A stretch of DNA of 64,000 bases from Psychrobacter lutiphocae DSM 21542 (GTDB lineage: Bacteria; Pseudomonadota; Gammaproteobacteria; Pseudomonadales; Moraxellaceae). The position numbers and the translations under genes are program-made. Location of the stretch: positions 28,471 to 92,470 of the forward strand of contig NZ_KB907631.1 of NCBI RefSeq assembly GCF_000382145.1, given 5' to 3'. Of this stretch, positions 17,040-28,465 are shown one piece after another. The notes under the pieces are model-generated. The model searched no databases and was not told the origin of the DNA. It saw nothing but the letters and a program-made list of their open reading frames with translations. Numbering within the stretch: position 1 is the stretch's first letter; each line of letters opens with the position of its first letter.

Positions 17040-18037
17040 TTAGAACCACCTATCGTTCGACCTGCGTCAAAAGATGTCATACTCACCTGACCATCGTCAG
17101 TTTGAGAGTAGGTTATTGCTCCACCACCAAAAGCTACATTAGTATAGCTACCTTTTCCTCCCAAACCCATATCCATAGCATCAGCGTCTGACATGTTTTT
17201 TGGAGCATCTATTATCCATCCTATACCATATACTCCACCGCCCGATAGTTTAGAATCGCTTTTTATACCTGCATTCGCTGTTACAGGTACATACACTTTT
17301 CCATTATGAACATTTATTGAAATTGTCCCAAATGTCTCAATACCACCGATATTCACGCCACCTTCTACATATGCGAAATCAGCGTTATAGTCCTCTGCCA
17401 TACTTCTAGCCGCTGTTAGCATACCAGCGTTAAAATCACCCTTGAAAAATTTCGCATAGTTCTTTGAATTCCTAAGAAACTTATCTCTTATTTCCTTCAA
17501 ATTCTTTGCTGTTTCAGAAGGTATGTCTAAGAACTTCTGCCACAATTCGGCAGCACTTGGCCCTCCAGTATCCGCCCAAAGCCCACCATCTGCTAAAGCT
17601 TGCTCAGTTGACTGGTCAGCCCATTGCGCCATAATTTGCTCAGCCTGAGCGGCATCTACCGTGACATACATTCCTTTGACATTGCCGTTGTTCATCGTGC
17701 AAGCATCACCTTCTCTAACCAGCGCCTTGCCTTCGATAAAAATGGTGCTTGATCCTGATATAGGTTTGACCTCACCGCCTATCGTCCCTGATTTTACACC
17801 GCCCCCTATACCTGCGGCATCGCCGAAACATTTGGGCTGAGTGGTTTGATCAAGTAAATAGGCAGGCTGACCGTTGAAAAAAGTATGTTCGGCTGTCGCC
17901 TCTGCATTATCGATAAACGAGTACAAGGTATAACCAGCAACGGCATCTTTTTTATGTGAAGTATAATTGAATGAGGGTCCAGTACTAATTGCCATGAGTA
18001 CCGTATCTTTAGAACCTGCTGATGGTATCTTAGTCAT
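16904..18037 (-). CDS. PAAR-like (DUF4150) effector with unnamed C-terminal domain
   Basis: The 377-residue protein has a DUF4150/PAAR-like domain at about residues 50-125: FFNGQPAYLLDQ, PKCFGDAAGIGGGVKSGT, GSSTIFIEGKALVREGD and TMNNGN. Such domains sit on the type VI secretion spike and carry toxic C-termini. A helical linker (130-200) leads to a Gly-rich, strand-forming region (about 200-345, e.g. GGVNIGGIETFGTISINV and GSYTNVAFGGGAITYS) and a charged tail ending GFEIEW. No catalytic motif I can name is visible. The membrane-anchored immunity candidate follows 27 bp downstream. No T6SS structural genes are in the window, so delivery would depend on a system elsewhere. The domain call is good; toxicity is inferred. 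Confidence 0.75.
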   Translation of the reverse strand: MTKIPSAGSKDTVLMAISTGPSFNYTSHKKDAVAGYTLYSFIDNAEATAEHTFFNGQPAYLLDQTTQPKCFGDAAGIGGGVKSGTIGGEVKPISGSSTIFIEGKALVREGDACTMNNGNVKGMYVTVDAAQAEQIMAQWADQSTEQALADGGLWADTGGPSAAELWQKFLDIPSETAKNLKEIRDKFLRNSKNYAKFFKGDFNAGMLTAARSMAEDYNADFAYVEGGVNIGGIETFGTISINVHNGKVYVPVTANAGIKSDSKLSGGGVYGIGWIIDAPKNMSDADAMDMGLGGKGSYTNVAFGGGAITYSQTDDGQVSMTSFDAGRTIGGSKSNVFGVASGSTNMEELDLSKQNIKYDSNKKEYIYNDDKGFEIEW

Positions 18038-18409
18038 TATTTATATTCCCTCATAGAACTAAGCTCTGTTTTTAAACTGGTTTAAGCGTTGCTATTACGC
18101 TGTGTAAGCCCAACTTTTGTATAATAATACGGTGTCTGCTTCGTAGACGCAATTACGGTTATGGTATCTAATCAGCATTCAACCAGATTTATAGCGGTAT
18201 ACCCCAAGGGAACCAAATAAAAAGCCCCTTAGACCTATTAATAGACTACCTAGAACAGACCGCTATAAGAAAACCGCTTATAACAGACTGTTCAATAACC
18301 ACCCTGCTTAATAGATACAGGTTAAAAAACTAAAAAAGAGATCTAAAAGGATCTGTATAAAGCAGACCCTTTTTATGTCAGTTATTTTCTATTTACTGGT
18401 TAATTTTTA
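18038..18409. other. Intergenic region upstream of the effector
   Basis: The 372-bp stretch contains a 10-bp perfect inverted repeat, TTATAGCGGT (18189-18198) and ACCGCTATAA (18259-18268), bounding an 80-bp MITE-like segment. A weak hairpin, AAAAGGATCTG / CAGACCCTTTT, lies at about 18347-18376. No coding sequence seen. Confidence 0.5.
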
Positions 18410-18598
18410 CTAATTAATTTTGCCAATCTTTTTGGTCAGAACAAAAGAGATAGGAATTGCCACTAATGCACCAACCACAGCAGTTGCAATTATGTGTGGA
18501 ATATCATCAAATCCTATTACCAAAGCTGCAATCATAAGCACACCAATTAATACAGTTGCTGCCATTCCCCAAATCATACTCAGTAATTGCCAGTTCAT
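18410..18598 (-). CDS. Small two-TM membrane protein
   Basis: The 62-residue protein consists almost wholly of two hydrophobic helices (about residues 5-28 and 33-54) with a basic C-terminus KKIGKIN. A GAGGAATTAAGC ribosome site precedes the ATG, supporting translation. Similar short two-helix proteins with an 'AALVIGxD...GALVAIPISxxxxKKI' pattern are common in proteobacteria and are sometimes wrongly labelled CTP synthetase. Its role is unknown. It is a monocistronic gene between the island and the DUF389 gene. Confidence 0.65.
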   Translation of the reverse strand: MNWQLLSMIWGMAATVLIGVLMIAALVIGFDDIPHIIATAVVGALVAIPISFVLTKKIGKIN

Positions 18599-19157
18599 GC
18601 TTAATTCCTCACTATAAAGATTTAAAAAATTTAAGTAAAAACTAAAAATGATTAATAGACCTTAAATATGTTAACTAATCAATCAAATTGACTTATCAAC
18701 ATCAGGGGCTGTTGATCAGACTCTGAATGAATTCGTTAAACAGTTTTTATCTTATCCATTATATCTTTTATACATTATACTTCGGGGCTGTATAGAGTTG
18801 GTATATTATATTAGTACTGCTGATAACCAAAACTTCTCAGACTGTCAGTGACATTTATCATTGCTCATTATCAATGCTATACAGATCCTAGTCTATTTTG
18901 CATTAATTATAATATAGTTATACACTAATTCCCTAATAACTTTAAGGATTTTTACAATTAATTTCATTACACGCCGTATCGTATATTGTTGCAGACGCTT
19001 TTGTTGCAAAATGTTATACTAAAAAATTACTTTTTATACTGCTTTATATTGGCCTATCTTTCCATTAGCAAGGTCAATTTGCACAGTTAATTATTCTGTA
19101 TCATTAGGGACTCGCCCTAGCATTAACCGTTACAAACTGTAAATCCTAGGTCTTACC
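18599..19157. other. Long AT-rich intergenic region before DUF389 gene
   Basis: 559 bp without a credible ORF. Several AT-rich promoter-like hexamers occur but none forms a convincing pair; I call no site. It probably holds the promoters of the divergent 18410-18598 and 19158-21266 genes. Confidence 0.5.
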
Positions 19158-21266
<2,109 letters not shown>

Positions 21267-21311
21267 GATGTATTAAGTTATAGGGTGTGTTGACTTATCT
21301 TATAGAGTGTT

Positions 21312-21430
21312 CCTCACTCTCAACTTATTATCATTTGCTGTATGCTGGTGCTTTTAGCCCAGTAAAAGAATAAATTTTTATGACAAATTTTGGGCTAAAG
21401 CCACAGCCTTGTTAAGAGTTGATATTGAGG
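21312..21430 (-). repeat. Rep-2 element, full copy
   Basis: 119 bp with outer ends CCTCACTCTCAACT and a weaker GATATTGAGG, holding TGGGCTAAAGCCACAGCC, the core in reverse orientation relative to 12412-12530. Lies between the DUF389 gene and alaS. Confidence 0.75.
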
Positions 21431-21595
21431 TAGAGTATATTGGTTTTTAGAGAGTATTGACTTAGATGCACCCAAAATGAACACTATTTATTTTTTAAAA
21501 CCCAACCATTTTGACGAAGACAACACCAGAAACTCATGTTTTTGGTATAAATATGCTAAACTTTGTCGCTAGCATTTTATATTGCAGTAACCTTT

Positions 21596-21637
21596 TATCC
21601 AGACCAGATTATAATTTATCCAGACCAGATTATAATT
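21596..21637 (+). repeat. Tandem 21-bp duplication in the alaS upstream region
   Basis: TATCCAGACCAGATTATAAT plus T occurs twice in tandem (21596-21616, 21617-21637). Each copy contains TATAAT, so the duplication may provide two -10 elements, 40-80 bp before the alaS start. Promoter activity is inferred. Confidence 0.8.
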
Positions 21638-21676
21638 TTTTAGTTTTTAGCTTACAGCCATTGTTAAGGAGTTCAT

Positions 21677-24403
21677 GTGACTCAATCTGCGCCTATCTCT
21701 TCTATGTCTTCTAACTCAGTGCCATCTAGCTCTGATAAGCTTTTAAGTACTGCTCAAATACGTCAAGCATTTATCGACTTTTTTGTCAGCAAACAGCACA
21801 CCCATGTGCCGTCATCAAGCTTGGTGCCATTTAATGACCCTACCCTACTTTTTACCAATGCAGGCATGAACCAGTTTAAAGACTGCTTTTTGGGTATTGA
21901 TAAGCGTGACTATACCCGTGCAGTTACTTCACAAAAATGTGTGCGTGCAGGTGGTAAACACAATGACTTAGACAATGTTGGCTATACCGCACGACACCAT
22001 ACTTTTTTTGAAATGCTCGGTAACTTCTCTTTTGGCGATTACTTTAAACAAGCGGCCATTAGCTATGCTTGGGAATTCTTAACTTCAAAGCAATGGTTGG
22101 CATTAGATGCAGAACGTCTATATGTCACTGTCTATGAAACTGATAATGATGCCTATAATATTTGGCACAATGACATTGGCTTGCCTGCTGATCGAATCAT
22201 CCGTATCGGTGACAATAAGGGCGCTCCATATGCATCTGATAACTTCTGGGCAATGGGAGATACTGGCCCTTGTGGCCCTTGTACGGAAGTTTTCTTTGAT
22301 CATGGCGAGCACGTTGAAGGCGGCCTTCCTGGCACTCCAGAAGAAGACGGTGACCGTTATATTGAAGTTTGGAACTGTGTCTTTATGCAGTTCAACCGTC
22401 TCGCTGATGGTACCATGGAACCATTGCCAGCACCGAGTGTCGATACTGGTATGGGACTTGAGCGTATTAGCGCTATTTTACAAGGCGTGCATAGTAACTA
22501 TGAAATTGACTTATTCGTTAACCTCATAAATAGCGCTGCCAAATTGCTTGGTATTGCAAACGAAGGACAGGCCTCATTAAAGGTCATCGCTGATCACATT
22601 CGAGCAGTGAGCTTCTTAATTGCTGATGGCGTGCTTCCTAGTAATGAAGGTCGTGGCTATGTACTTCGCCGTATTATTCGCCGTGCTGTGCGTCATGGCA
22701 ACAAACTAGGCGCAGAAGATAGTTTCTTTTATAAAATGGTTGCGCCTTTAGTGACAGAGATGGGAGAAGCTTATCCGCAACTGGTTGAAAAGCAAGCTTT
22801 TATCGAGTCTGCTATTGAAAAAGAGGAAGTACAGTTTGCTAAGACCTTAGCCCAAGGCTTACGCTTATTAGACAGTGAGCTTGAGGGGTTAAAATCGGGG
22901 GATGTCCTCTCTGGCGAAGCCGCCTTTAAACTCTATGATACTTACGGCTTTCCAGTGGATCTAACCGCTGACATTACCCGTGAGCGTGGCATTAGCATTG
23001 ATGAAGCTGGCTTTGATGAGCACATGGAGCAACAGCGTCAACGTGCTCGTGACTCAGGCAAGTTTGATGTCGATTACTCAGCAGCTATTAAAGTCGAAAC
23101 TGCTACCGAATTTGTCGGCTATGAGCAGCTAGAGGATGATCAAGTGACCATTATAGGGCTGTACCAAGACGGTAAAGAAGTGGACGAGCTTAATGAAGGC
23201 GAACAAGGGGTTATCGTCTTAAATCGTACACCATTTTATGCCGAAGGTGGTGGTCAAGTCGGTGAAATGGGTGAGATTCGTAGCGCCTCTGGTGTGTTTG
23301 AAGTAGAAGATACTAAAAAATCTGGACAAGCCATCATCCATCATGGGGTGGTCAATATGGGCAGTCTAACCACCCAGCAACCAGCAGAAGCCCAAGTTAA
23401 GTCAAATATCCGCTTGGCATCAGCACGTAACCACTCAGCTACCCACTTATTACATGCCGCCTTACGTAAAGTACTCGGTGAGAAAGTATCACAAAAAGGG
23501 TCTTTGGTGACCAGTGAGGTTTTACGCTTTGACTTCTCTTACGACACCCCAGTCAGCGCGCGCGATTTATTGACCATTGAGCGCTTGGTTAATGAGCAAA
23601 TTCAAGCCAACATCGCCACTCAAATTGAGTTTATGAACATTGATGAGGCGATGGCCAAAGGCGCCGCTGCTCTATTCGGTGAAAAATATGGTGAAACAGT
23701 ACGTGTGTTAACTATGGGTACTCGTGAAATTGAGGATGGTGTTGAAAAGCCCTTCTCTATTGAGCTTTGTGGTGGTCTGCACGTCAAACGCACAGGTGAT
23801 ATTGGCTTATTCAAAATCACCTCTGAGTCAGGTATTGCTGCCGGTATCCGCCGTATTGAGGCCTTGACAGGTATGGGTGCACTTCGTTATGTGCAACAGG
23901 CGGATAGCCAGCTCACGACCCTAGCCAATCAGCTAAAAGCCAAACGCCCAGAAGTAGCTGAGCGTGTCCAAAGCATGGCGGACAAGCAGCGTGAATTAGA
24001 AAAAGAAATTGAGCGCCTAAATCAAAAAATTGCCAGCGCTCAAGCTGCTTCTTTGATCGATGACGTACAACTTATTGCAGATAAAAAAGTATTGATTGCC
24101 CAAGTCGCTGGTATTGATGGTAAGGCAATACGTGGCCTAATGGATGATATGAAGTCCAAGCTACAAGATACAATTATTGTATTAATCGGGGAAAAGGGTG
24201 AACAACTTGCACTGGCAGCTTCAGTTAGCAAGTCATTAACTGGTGACATTAAAGCTGGCGATATCATTCGCTACCTAGCCACTGAACTTGGTGGTAAAGG
24301 TGGTGGCAAGCCTGATTACGCCCAAGGTGGCGCGCCAAATAGTGACAAGCTAGCGACAGTTGTTGCCCAGTTGCCCAGTTGGCTTGAATCACTGTTGGCT
24401 TGA
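21677..24403 (+). CDS. alaS: Alanine--tRNA ligase
   Basis: AlaRS charges tRNA-Ala in the cytoplasm. The 908-residue protein has the class II core near the N-terminus ([37 protein letters not shown]), the editing-domain zinc ligands in [11 protein letters not shown] and ELCGGLHV, and the C-Ala domain ending [14 protein letters not shown]. Length is close to the enterobacterial enzyme (875) plus a Ser-rich N-terminal stretch. I take the GTG at 21677 because AAGGAG (21666-21671) precedes it by five bases; the overlapping ATG at 21675 is followed at once by TGA. A 16-bp duplication (TGGCTTGAATCACTGT) spans the stop codon. Certain assignment. Confidence 0.97.
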   Translation: MTQSAPISSMSSNSVPSSSDKLLSTAQIRQAFIDFFVSKQHTHVPSSSLVPFNDPTLLFTNAGMNQFKDCFLGIDKRDYTRAVTSQKCVRAGGKHNDLDNVGYTARHHTFFEMLGNFSFGDYFKQAAISYAWEFLTSKQWLALDAERLYVTVYETDNDAYNIWHNDIGLPADRIIRIGDNKGAPYASDNFWAMGDTGPCGPCTEVFFDHGEHVEGGLPGTPEEDGDRYIEVWNCVFMQFNRLADGTMEPLPAPSVDTGMGLERISAILQGVHSNYEIDLFVNLINSAAKLLGIANEGQASLKVIADHIRAVSFLIADGVLPSNEGRGYVLRRIIRRAVRHGNKLGAEDSFFYKMVAPLVTEMGEAYPQLVEKQAFIESAIEKEEVQFAKTLAQGLRLLDSELEGLKSGDVLSGEAAFKLYDTYGFPVDLTADITRERGISIDEAGFDEHMEQQRQRARDSGKFDVDYSAAIKVETATEFVGYEQLEDDQVTIIGLYQDGKEVDELNEGEQGVIVLNRTPFYAEGGGQVGEMGEIRSASGVFEVEDTKKSGQAIIHHGVVNMGSLTTQQPAEAQVKSNIRLASARNHSATHLLHAALRKVLGEKVSQKGSLVTSEVLRFDFSYDTPVSARDLLTIERLVNEQIQANIATQIEFMNIDEAMAKGAAALFGEKYGETVRVLTMGTREIEDGVEKPFSIELCGGLHVKRTGDIGLFKITSESGIAAGIRRIEALTGMGALRYVQQADSQLTTLANQLKAKRPEVAERVQSMADKQRELEKEIERLNQKIASAQAASLIDDVQLIADKKVLIAQVAGIDGKAIRGLMDDMKSKLQDTIIVLIGEKGEQLALAASVSKSLTGDIKAGDIIRYLATELGGKGGGKPDYAQGGAPNSDKLATVVAQLPSWLESLLA

Positions 24404-24853
24404 ATCACTGTTGATTTAAGCGCTATTTTTTATGCACTTTTTTTGATTGCTGTTGATTTAAGTGCTGTTTGCCTAAATCAGCAGCTATCGCAATAAGTTT
24501 AGTCGTTAATAACTATTTACCATCATTAATTTTACTGACATACTTTTATTTTACTGACATACTTTAATATTTTACTGCTAATGAGCACTTATGTTATAAA
24601 GTAAGTTTTATAATTAACGACAGATATGACTTTAATAGATAATAAACTCCTTGCAAATACCTTTTTACATTTTGTTATTTTATTTACTTTTTGTTTTTTT
24701 ATTTTTTAATTTATTTGTGACAAATACCAATTTACATAAAAGATTACCGTTTTTTATTATTATTTTGATGGGTACTCGATAGACAGATGAGTATTCGATA
24801 GATAATAGTAGAGATAATGGTGAAAACCAAACTTTTCAGATAAAGGGTTTCAC
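24404..24853. other. AT-rich spacer between alaS and lysC
   Basis: 450 bp. It contains two near-tandem copies of TTTTACTGACATACTTT at about 24530-24564 and very AT-rich DNA before lysC. No terminator, riboswitch or small gene is convincing. Confidence 0.5.
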
Positions 24854-26137
24854 ATGGCATTGATTGTACAAAAATATGGCGGTACGTCGATGGGCAGTAT
24901 CGATCGTATCAAAAATGTTGCAAAGCGGGTTAAACGCTGGCATGACCATGGGCATCAGGTCATCGTTGTCGTATCAGCCATGAGCGGAGAAACAAACCGT
25001 TTAATTGACTTAGCTAAACAAATCAGCAGCACACCAGATCCACGTGAATATGACCAAATGGTCTCAACTGGTGAGCAAGTATCGATCTCATTATTGTCAA
25101 TGGCGCTAAAAGAGCTAGGCGTTGGTGCACGCTCATTTACTGGTGGTCAAGTGGCGATTAAGACCGACAGTAACCACAATAAGGCACGTATCGAAGCCAT
25201 TGATGATCAAAATATTAAAACTCAGCTTGATACTGGCAATGTAGTGGTGGTTGCAGGCTTCCAAGGTATTGATAACAAAGGCAATATTACTACCTTGGGG
25301 CGTGGTGGTTCTGATACAACAGGTGTGGCTTTGGCGGCTGCATTAAATGCCGATGAATGCCAAATTTATACCGATGTCGATGGCGTCTATACCACAGACC
25401 CACGCGTGACTGCAAAAGCACGCAAACTCGACAAAATTACTTTTGAAGAAATGCTAGAGATGGCAAGTCTTGGTTCAAAGGTATTGCAAATTCGTGCCGT
25501 TGAATTTGCAGGCAAATACCAAGTACCGTTAAGAGTGTTATCAAGCTTTGATGAAGGCCTTGATGGCAGCTTTGATGAAGAATTCCGCCAAACCGTTGGC
25601 ACACTTATTACAGTAGACGAAGGAGACGACATGGAACAGCCGGTCATTTCAGGCATCGCATTTAACAGAGACGAAGCAAAAATAGTAGTACGTGGTGTTC
25701 CTGATCACCCTGGAGTTGCCTCATCAATTTTGACACCGATTAGTAATGCCAATGTTGAAATTGATATGATCTTACAAAACCTATCAGACCAAGGCTTGAC
25801 CGATTTTAGTTTTACTGTCAACCGTCCAGACTTTGATAAAGCCATCAGTATTCTTGAGGAGGTCAAGCTAGACATCAATGCCAAAGAAATTCATGGCAAT
25901 ACTGATGTGGTCAAAGTCTCTTTGGTCGGTGTCGGTATGCGCTCACATGCTGGTGTTGCTAGCAAAATGTTTCAGGTGTTAGCTGAAAATAATATCAATA
26001 TCCAAATGATCTCTACCAGTGAAATTAAAATTTCGGTATTAATCAAAGAACAGCATTTAGAAAAAGCAGTCAAATCATTGCACACCGCCTTTGGTCTAGA
26101 CAGAACTGATGGCGAAAGCAAAGTTGCTGGCTTATAA
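24854..26137 (+). CDS. lysC: Aspartate kinase
   Basis: Aspartokinase phosphorylates aspartate, the first step to lysine, threonine, methionine and diaminopimelate. The 427-residue monofunctional enzyme opens with ALIVQKYGGTSMGS, has the amino-acid-kinase core with TLGRGGSDTTGVALAAAL, and ends in two ACT domains (about residues 265-427) that bind feedback inhibitors. Length matches the Pseudomonas-type enzyme. An internal ribosome site and ATG at 25620-25633 could yield a separate ACT-only beta subunit. The order lysC-csrA is common in gammaproteobacteria; here 645 bp with a Rep-3 element lies between them. Confidence 0.96.
   Translation: MALIVQKYGGTSMGSIDRIKNVAKRVKRWHDHGHQVIVVVSAMSGETNRLIDLAKQISSTPDPREYDQMVSTGEQVSISLLSMALKELGVGARSFTGGQVAIKTDSNHNKARIEAIDDQNIKTQLDTGNVVVVAGFQGIDNKGNITTLGRGGSDTTGVALAAALNADECQIYTDVDGVYTTDPRVTAKARKLDKITFEEMLEMASLGSKVLQIRAVEFAGKYQVPLRVLSSFDEGLDGSFDEEFRQTVGTLITVDEGDDMEQPVISGIAFNRDEAKIVVRGVPDHPGVASSILTPISNANVEIDMILQNLSDQGLTDFSFTVNRPDFDKAISILEEVKLDINAKEIHGNTDVVKVSLVGVGMRSHAGVASKMFQVLAENNINIQMISTSEIKISVLIKEQHLEKAVKSLHTAFGLDRTDGESKVAGL
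25620..25633 (+). promoter_or_regulatory. Internal ribosome site for aspartokinase beta subunit
   Basis: AAGGAG (25620-25625), five bases, then in-frame ATG (25631) at Met of MEQPVISGIAFN, exactly before the ACT domains. Alpha2-beta2 aspartokinases use such an internal start. Site is seen; use is inferred. Confidence 0.6.
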
Positions 26138-26158
26138 TCCTTTATTTAGATCTTATTA

Positions 26159-26308
26159 GGGTCTGTTGAACCGTCGTCTTCGTAGGAAAGATTTAGCCTA
26201 TTTTTTGTATTAAAACTAGGTGCGGAAAAATAAAATTTTCCTTCAAATTTAGACTACTTTTAAATCTAAACTGCTATTGAGTACCTGTGGCGAATGTTCA
26301 ATAAACCC
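26159..26308 (+). repeat. Rep-3 element, copy A
   Basis: About 150 bp with inverted ends GGGTCTGTTGAAC / GTTCAATAAACCC. The partner copy is at 52151-52266; both share 'TCTTCGT...TTTAGCCTATTTTT'. The rest of the spacer up to csrA (26309-26782) holds short direct repeats (AACAGGTTGGCATGTTAAAC-like, about 26497-26542) and no gene. Confidence 0.75.
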
Positions 26309-26782
26309 AAGACCACAAAGACTTAAACGTTAAATTCAACAAACGCTCACTACCATAGTTAGTGGGCATTTGTTTGTTAATTTTGTTAAGAATATTGAAT
26401 ATTAATGACACAGTGGCGTTTAAACCTTATAATACTCTGTTCAATTGTGGCCTATACTGATGTGTTTTTAAGTGCGCACTCTACTAGTAACCTTAAAACA
26501 GGTTGGCATGTTAAACAAGTTGGCATGTTAAACAGGTTGGCAGGTAAGTAGTAACCGCAAATCACTTAGGGCAAAGACATCACATACTAGTGTTAATACC
26601 TATATTTATTTGACTAACGTTACACTTTGCTAAAACAAATAAGCGTAACTCATTTTAATTTGGCATGACACTATATAAAAAGGTCGCCTCTTTTACAGGG
26701 CAAACTTAATGGGCAACGTTATGAATATCTTATTTTTTGGCCTTAGCCATTTTTCTTTTTTGCGACATAAGGAGTGTGACGC

Positions 26783-27028
26783 ATGCTAATTTTAACCCGC
26801 CGTGTTGGCGAAACTTTAATGATTGGTGATGAAGTCAGCGTAACCGTACTGGGCGTTAAAGGCAATCAAGTACGTATTGGGGTAAATGCACCAAAAGACA
26901 TTGCTGTTCACCGTGAAGAAATTTATCAACGCATTCAACATGAACGTGCAATGCAGTCACAAATGCAACACTTAGAGCAAGGCAACTTCCCTGCTTCATT
27001 TGATGATGATGACTTTTTTAATAGATAG
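26783..27028 (+). CDS. csrA: Carbon storage regulator CsrA
   Basis: CsrA (RsmA) is a dimeric RNA-binding protein that binds GGA motifs and controls translation and stability of many mRNAs. Residues 1-60 ([48 protein letters not shown]) are the full conserved domain, including the C-terminal Arg of 'VHREEI' needed for RNA contact. The protein is 81 residues, about 20 longer than in E. coli, with an acidic tail ([10 protein letters not shown]). AAGGAGTG precedes the ATG. Certain assignment. Confidence 0.97.
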   Translation: MLILTRRVGETLMIGDEVSVTVLGVKGNQVRIGVNAPKDIAVHREEIYQRIQHERAMQSQMQHLEQGNFPASFDDDDFFNR

Positions 27029-27139
27029 ATTGCTGTGGCAGGGTAACACCTGCCAATAGCGTCATTGCCACTACAAATAAAGGCAAACACAAGCAACTAT
27101 CCTATTAATTTTAATATTACATTTGATAATGAGGGCATT

Positions 27140-27514
27140 ATGAGTATCCGAGATTCTGACGTGTCTGCACTATTAAACGGGCTAGACAAAAAAGCCATCA
27201 GCTTTAGTGATGTGATTAATTTCATTGATGATTTTTACCGTTATACACCGGTCAAATTTGTCAATGGTGAGGAGGTCAACCCGCCTGGTGTTAATGAAGG
27301 CAGTGCCAAAGTATTTGGTTTTGCTAAACTCCATAAGCTTAATCAACTAGATACCTTAGCATTATTTGGTGAGCATTATCACTCAGTATTAGCAACGCCA
27401 AATGGCACAGATCATGCCAATATCCGTAACTTTTTGCATTGGGGCTGGAAAGCGTTTTTAATGGAAAAAAATCCATTAACTCCACGCCCAAGTGTTGATG
27501 TAAAAAACATCTAA
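27140..27514 (+). CDS. HopJ-family type III effector-like protein
   Basis: The 124-residue protein carries FSDVINFIDDFYRYTPVKF, FGFAKLHKLNQLDTLALFGE and HANIRNFLHWGWKAF, the conserved blocks of the HopJ family (PF08888). The name comes from a Pseudomonas syringae effector, but the family is widespread in non-pathogenic gammaproteobacteria with no type III system, so a housekeeping role of unknown nature is more likely here. The frame is open from 27065, but I choose ATG 27140 because GAGGGC precedes it and the 25 extra residues are not conserved in character. Follows csrA by 111 bp, possibly cotranscribed. Confidence 0.8.
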   Translation: MSIRDSDVSALLNGLDKKAISFSDVINFIDDFYRYTPVKFVNGEEVNPPGVNEGSAKVFGFAKLHKLNQLDTLALFGEHYHSVLATPNGTDHANIRNFLHWGWKAFLMEKNPLTPRPSVDVKNI

Positions 27515-27577
27515 TCACTTAAGCCTGACTATTTAAATCGAACGAGTTAAGTCTAGACTGTTAGCTCTAACTAATAA

Positions 27578-27781
27578 GCAGTTAGCTCTAATAAGCAGTT
27601 AGTTTTAATAAGCAGTTAGTTTTAATAAGCAGTTAGTTTTAATAAGCAGTTAGTTTTAATAGGCAGTTAGTTTTAATAGGCAGTTAGTTTTAATAGGCAG
27701 TTAGTTTTAATAGGCAGTTAGTTTTAATAGGCAGTTATTTTTAATAGGCAGTTATTTTTAATAGGCAGTTAGTTTTAAATA
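27578..27781. repeat. Twelve tandem 17-bp repeats
   Basis: GCAGTTAGTTTTAATAA/G occurs twelve times head-to-tail with a strict 17-bp period, from 27578 to 27781, preceded by a degenerate unit. The first copies end in TAATAA and later ones in TAATAG; two have TTATTTTT variants. There are no spacers between units, so it is not CRISPR. It lies between the HopJ stop and the terminator at 27799. Confidence 0.95.
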
Positions 27782-27798
27782 GTTAAATTCGTGCAAAT

Positions 27799-27830
27799 AA
27801 AAAAGACCAATCTAAGATTGGTCTTTTTTT
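27799..27830 (+). terminator. Rho-independent terminator after HopJ-like gene
   Basis: AAAAGACCAATC / GATTGGTCTTTT stem with a 3-nt loop, A run before and eight T after. Works in both directions. Confidence 0.9.
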
Positions 27831-27874
27831 TACGTCTTATGCTTTTAAGCTAAGCCAAACATACGCTGATAATA

Positions 27875-27978
27875 ATACCAAATCTAAAAATTAAGCTATC
27901 GAGGAAAACGAGTGCAAACGCTACAAGTAGTAGGTTTAGCGAGTTTGACAAAGATAGGTTATTTTTCAGAAAAGGTAT
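27875..27978 (+). repeat. Rep-1 element, copy C
   Basis: 104 bp, ATACC to GGTAT, followed after two bases by a Rep-4 copy. Together they form a composite that recurs in reverse at 30919-31145. Confidence 0.9.
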
Positions 27979-27980
27979 AA

Positions 27981-28087
27981 TATAGTTGAAGTCAGGTAAA
28001 TGAATTACAAGGCAACCGAGTGCAAATACTACTGAAGTAGGCTAAACGAGGTTAACGCTGTAACTCTTTAATGTGGCTGTGACTATA
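27981..28087 (+). repeat. Rep-4 element, copy A
   Basis: 107 bp with inverted ends TATAGTTGAAGTCA-like / TGGCTGTGACTATA and inner GTAGGCTAAACGAGGTTAAC. Other copies: 30919-31024 (reverse) and 38120-38209 (decayed left half). It ends just after the yeaC stop region. Confidence 0.85.
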
Positions 28088-28094
28088 ACTGACT

Positions 28095-28406
28095 TTAATG
28101 CTCACGGAACTTAACTGGCTGAATATCACCGCTTGGATTAGGCAAGTTTGGATAATGCTTATCATGCTCAACCTCACACTCTGAACCAACCACAGTGCCG
28201 TCTTTTTTTACTGGCTTATGAATATAACCGATACGTTCTTCAGGTGGCAGATTTTCATGTTCCCAAATCATCACTGCTTGCATACAAGTTTCACGTTGCT
28301 CATCGGATAAACGGCGACCATCTGGCCATTTACCAATTTCAATCGCTACCCGAAATGACTCAACCAACTCTGGCGTCATTGCCGCCAATACATCCTCTTT
28401 ATTCAT
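28095..28406 (-). CDS. yeaC: DUF1315 (YeaC) family protein
   Basis: The 103-residue soluble protein has the DUF1315 core: MTPELVESFRVAIEIGKWPD followed by GRRLSDEQRETCMQAVMIWE. This aligns by eye with E. coli YeaC (VELGKWPDGVALTEEQKENC). Function unknown. It lies 59 bp after nadK on the same strand, so it is probably cotranscribed. The C-terminal third (VKKDGTVVGSECEVEHDKHY) is specific to this group. Confidence 0.85.
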   Translation of the reverse strand: MNKEDVLAAMTPELVESFRVAIEIGKWPDGRRLSDEQRETCMQAVMIWEHENLPPEERIGYIHKPVKKDGTVVGSECEVEHDKHYPNLPNPSGDIQPVKFREH

Positions 28407-28465
28407 ACAACACCTCAGTTAACAATAAAATAAACAACTATTTAATCTTTATCATCCCTATCCAG

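Noticed and set aside
21511..21714. Plus-strand ORF upstream of alaS
   Set aside because: Overlaps the alaS start and the 21-bp tandem repeat; its repeated RPDYN residues come from that duplication and there is no ribosome site.
24404..24853. Lysine riboswitch before lysC
   Set aside because: No recognisable lysine aptamer elements or terminator; the region is simply AT-rich.
27578..27781. Possible CRISPR array
   Set aside because: Units are contiguous 17-mers without spacers, and no cas genes are in the window; it is a simple tandem repeat.
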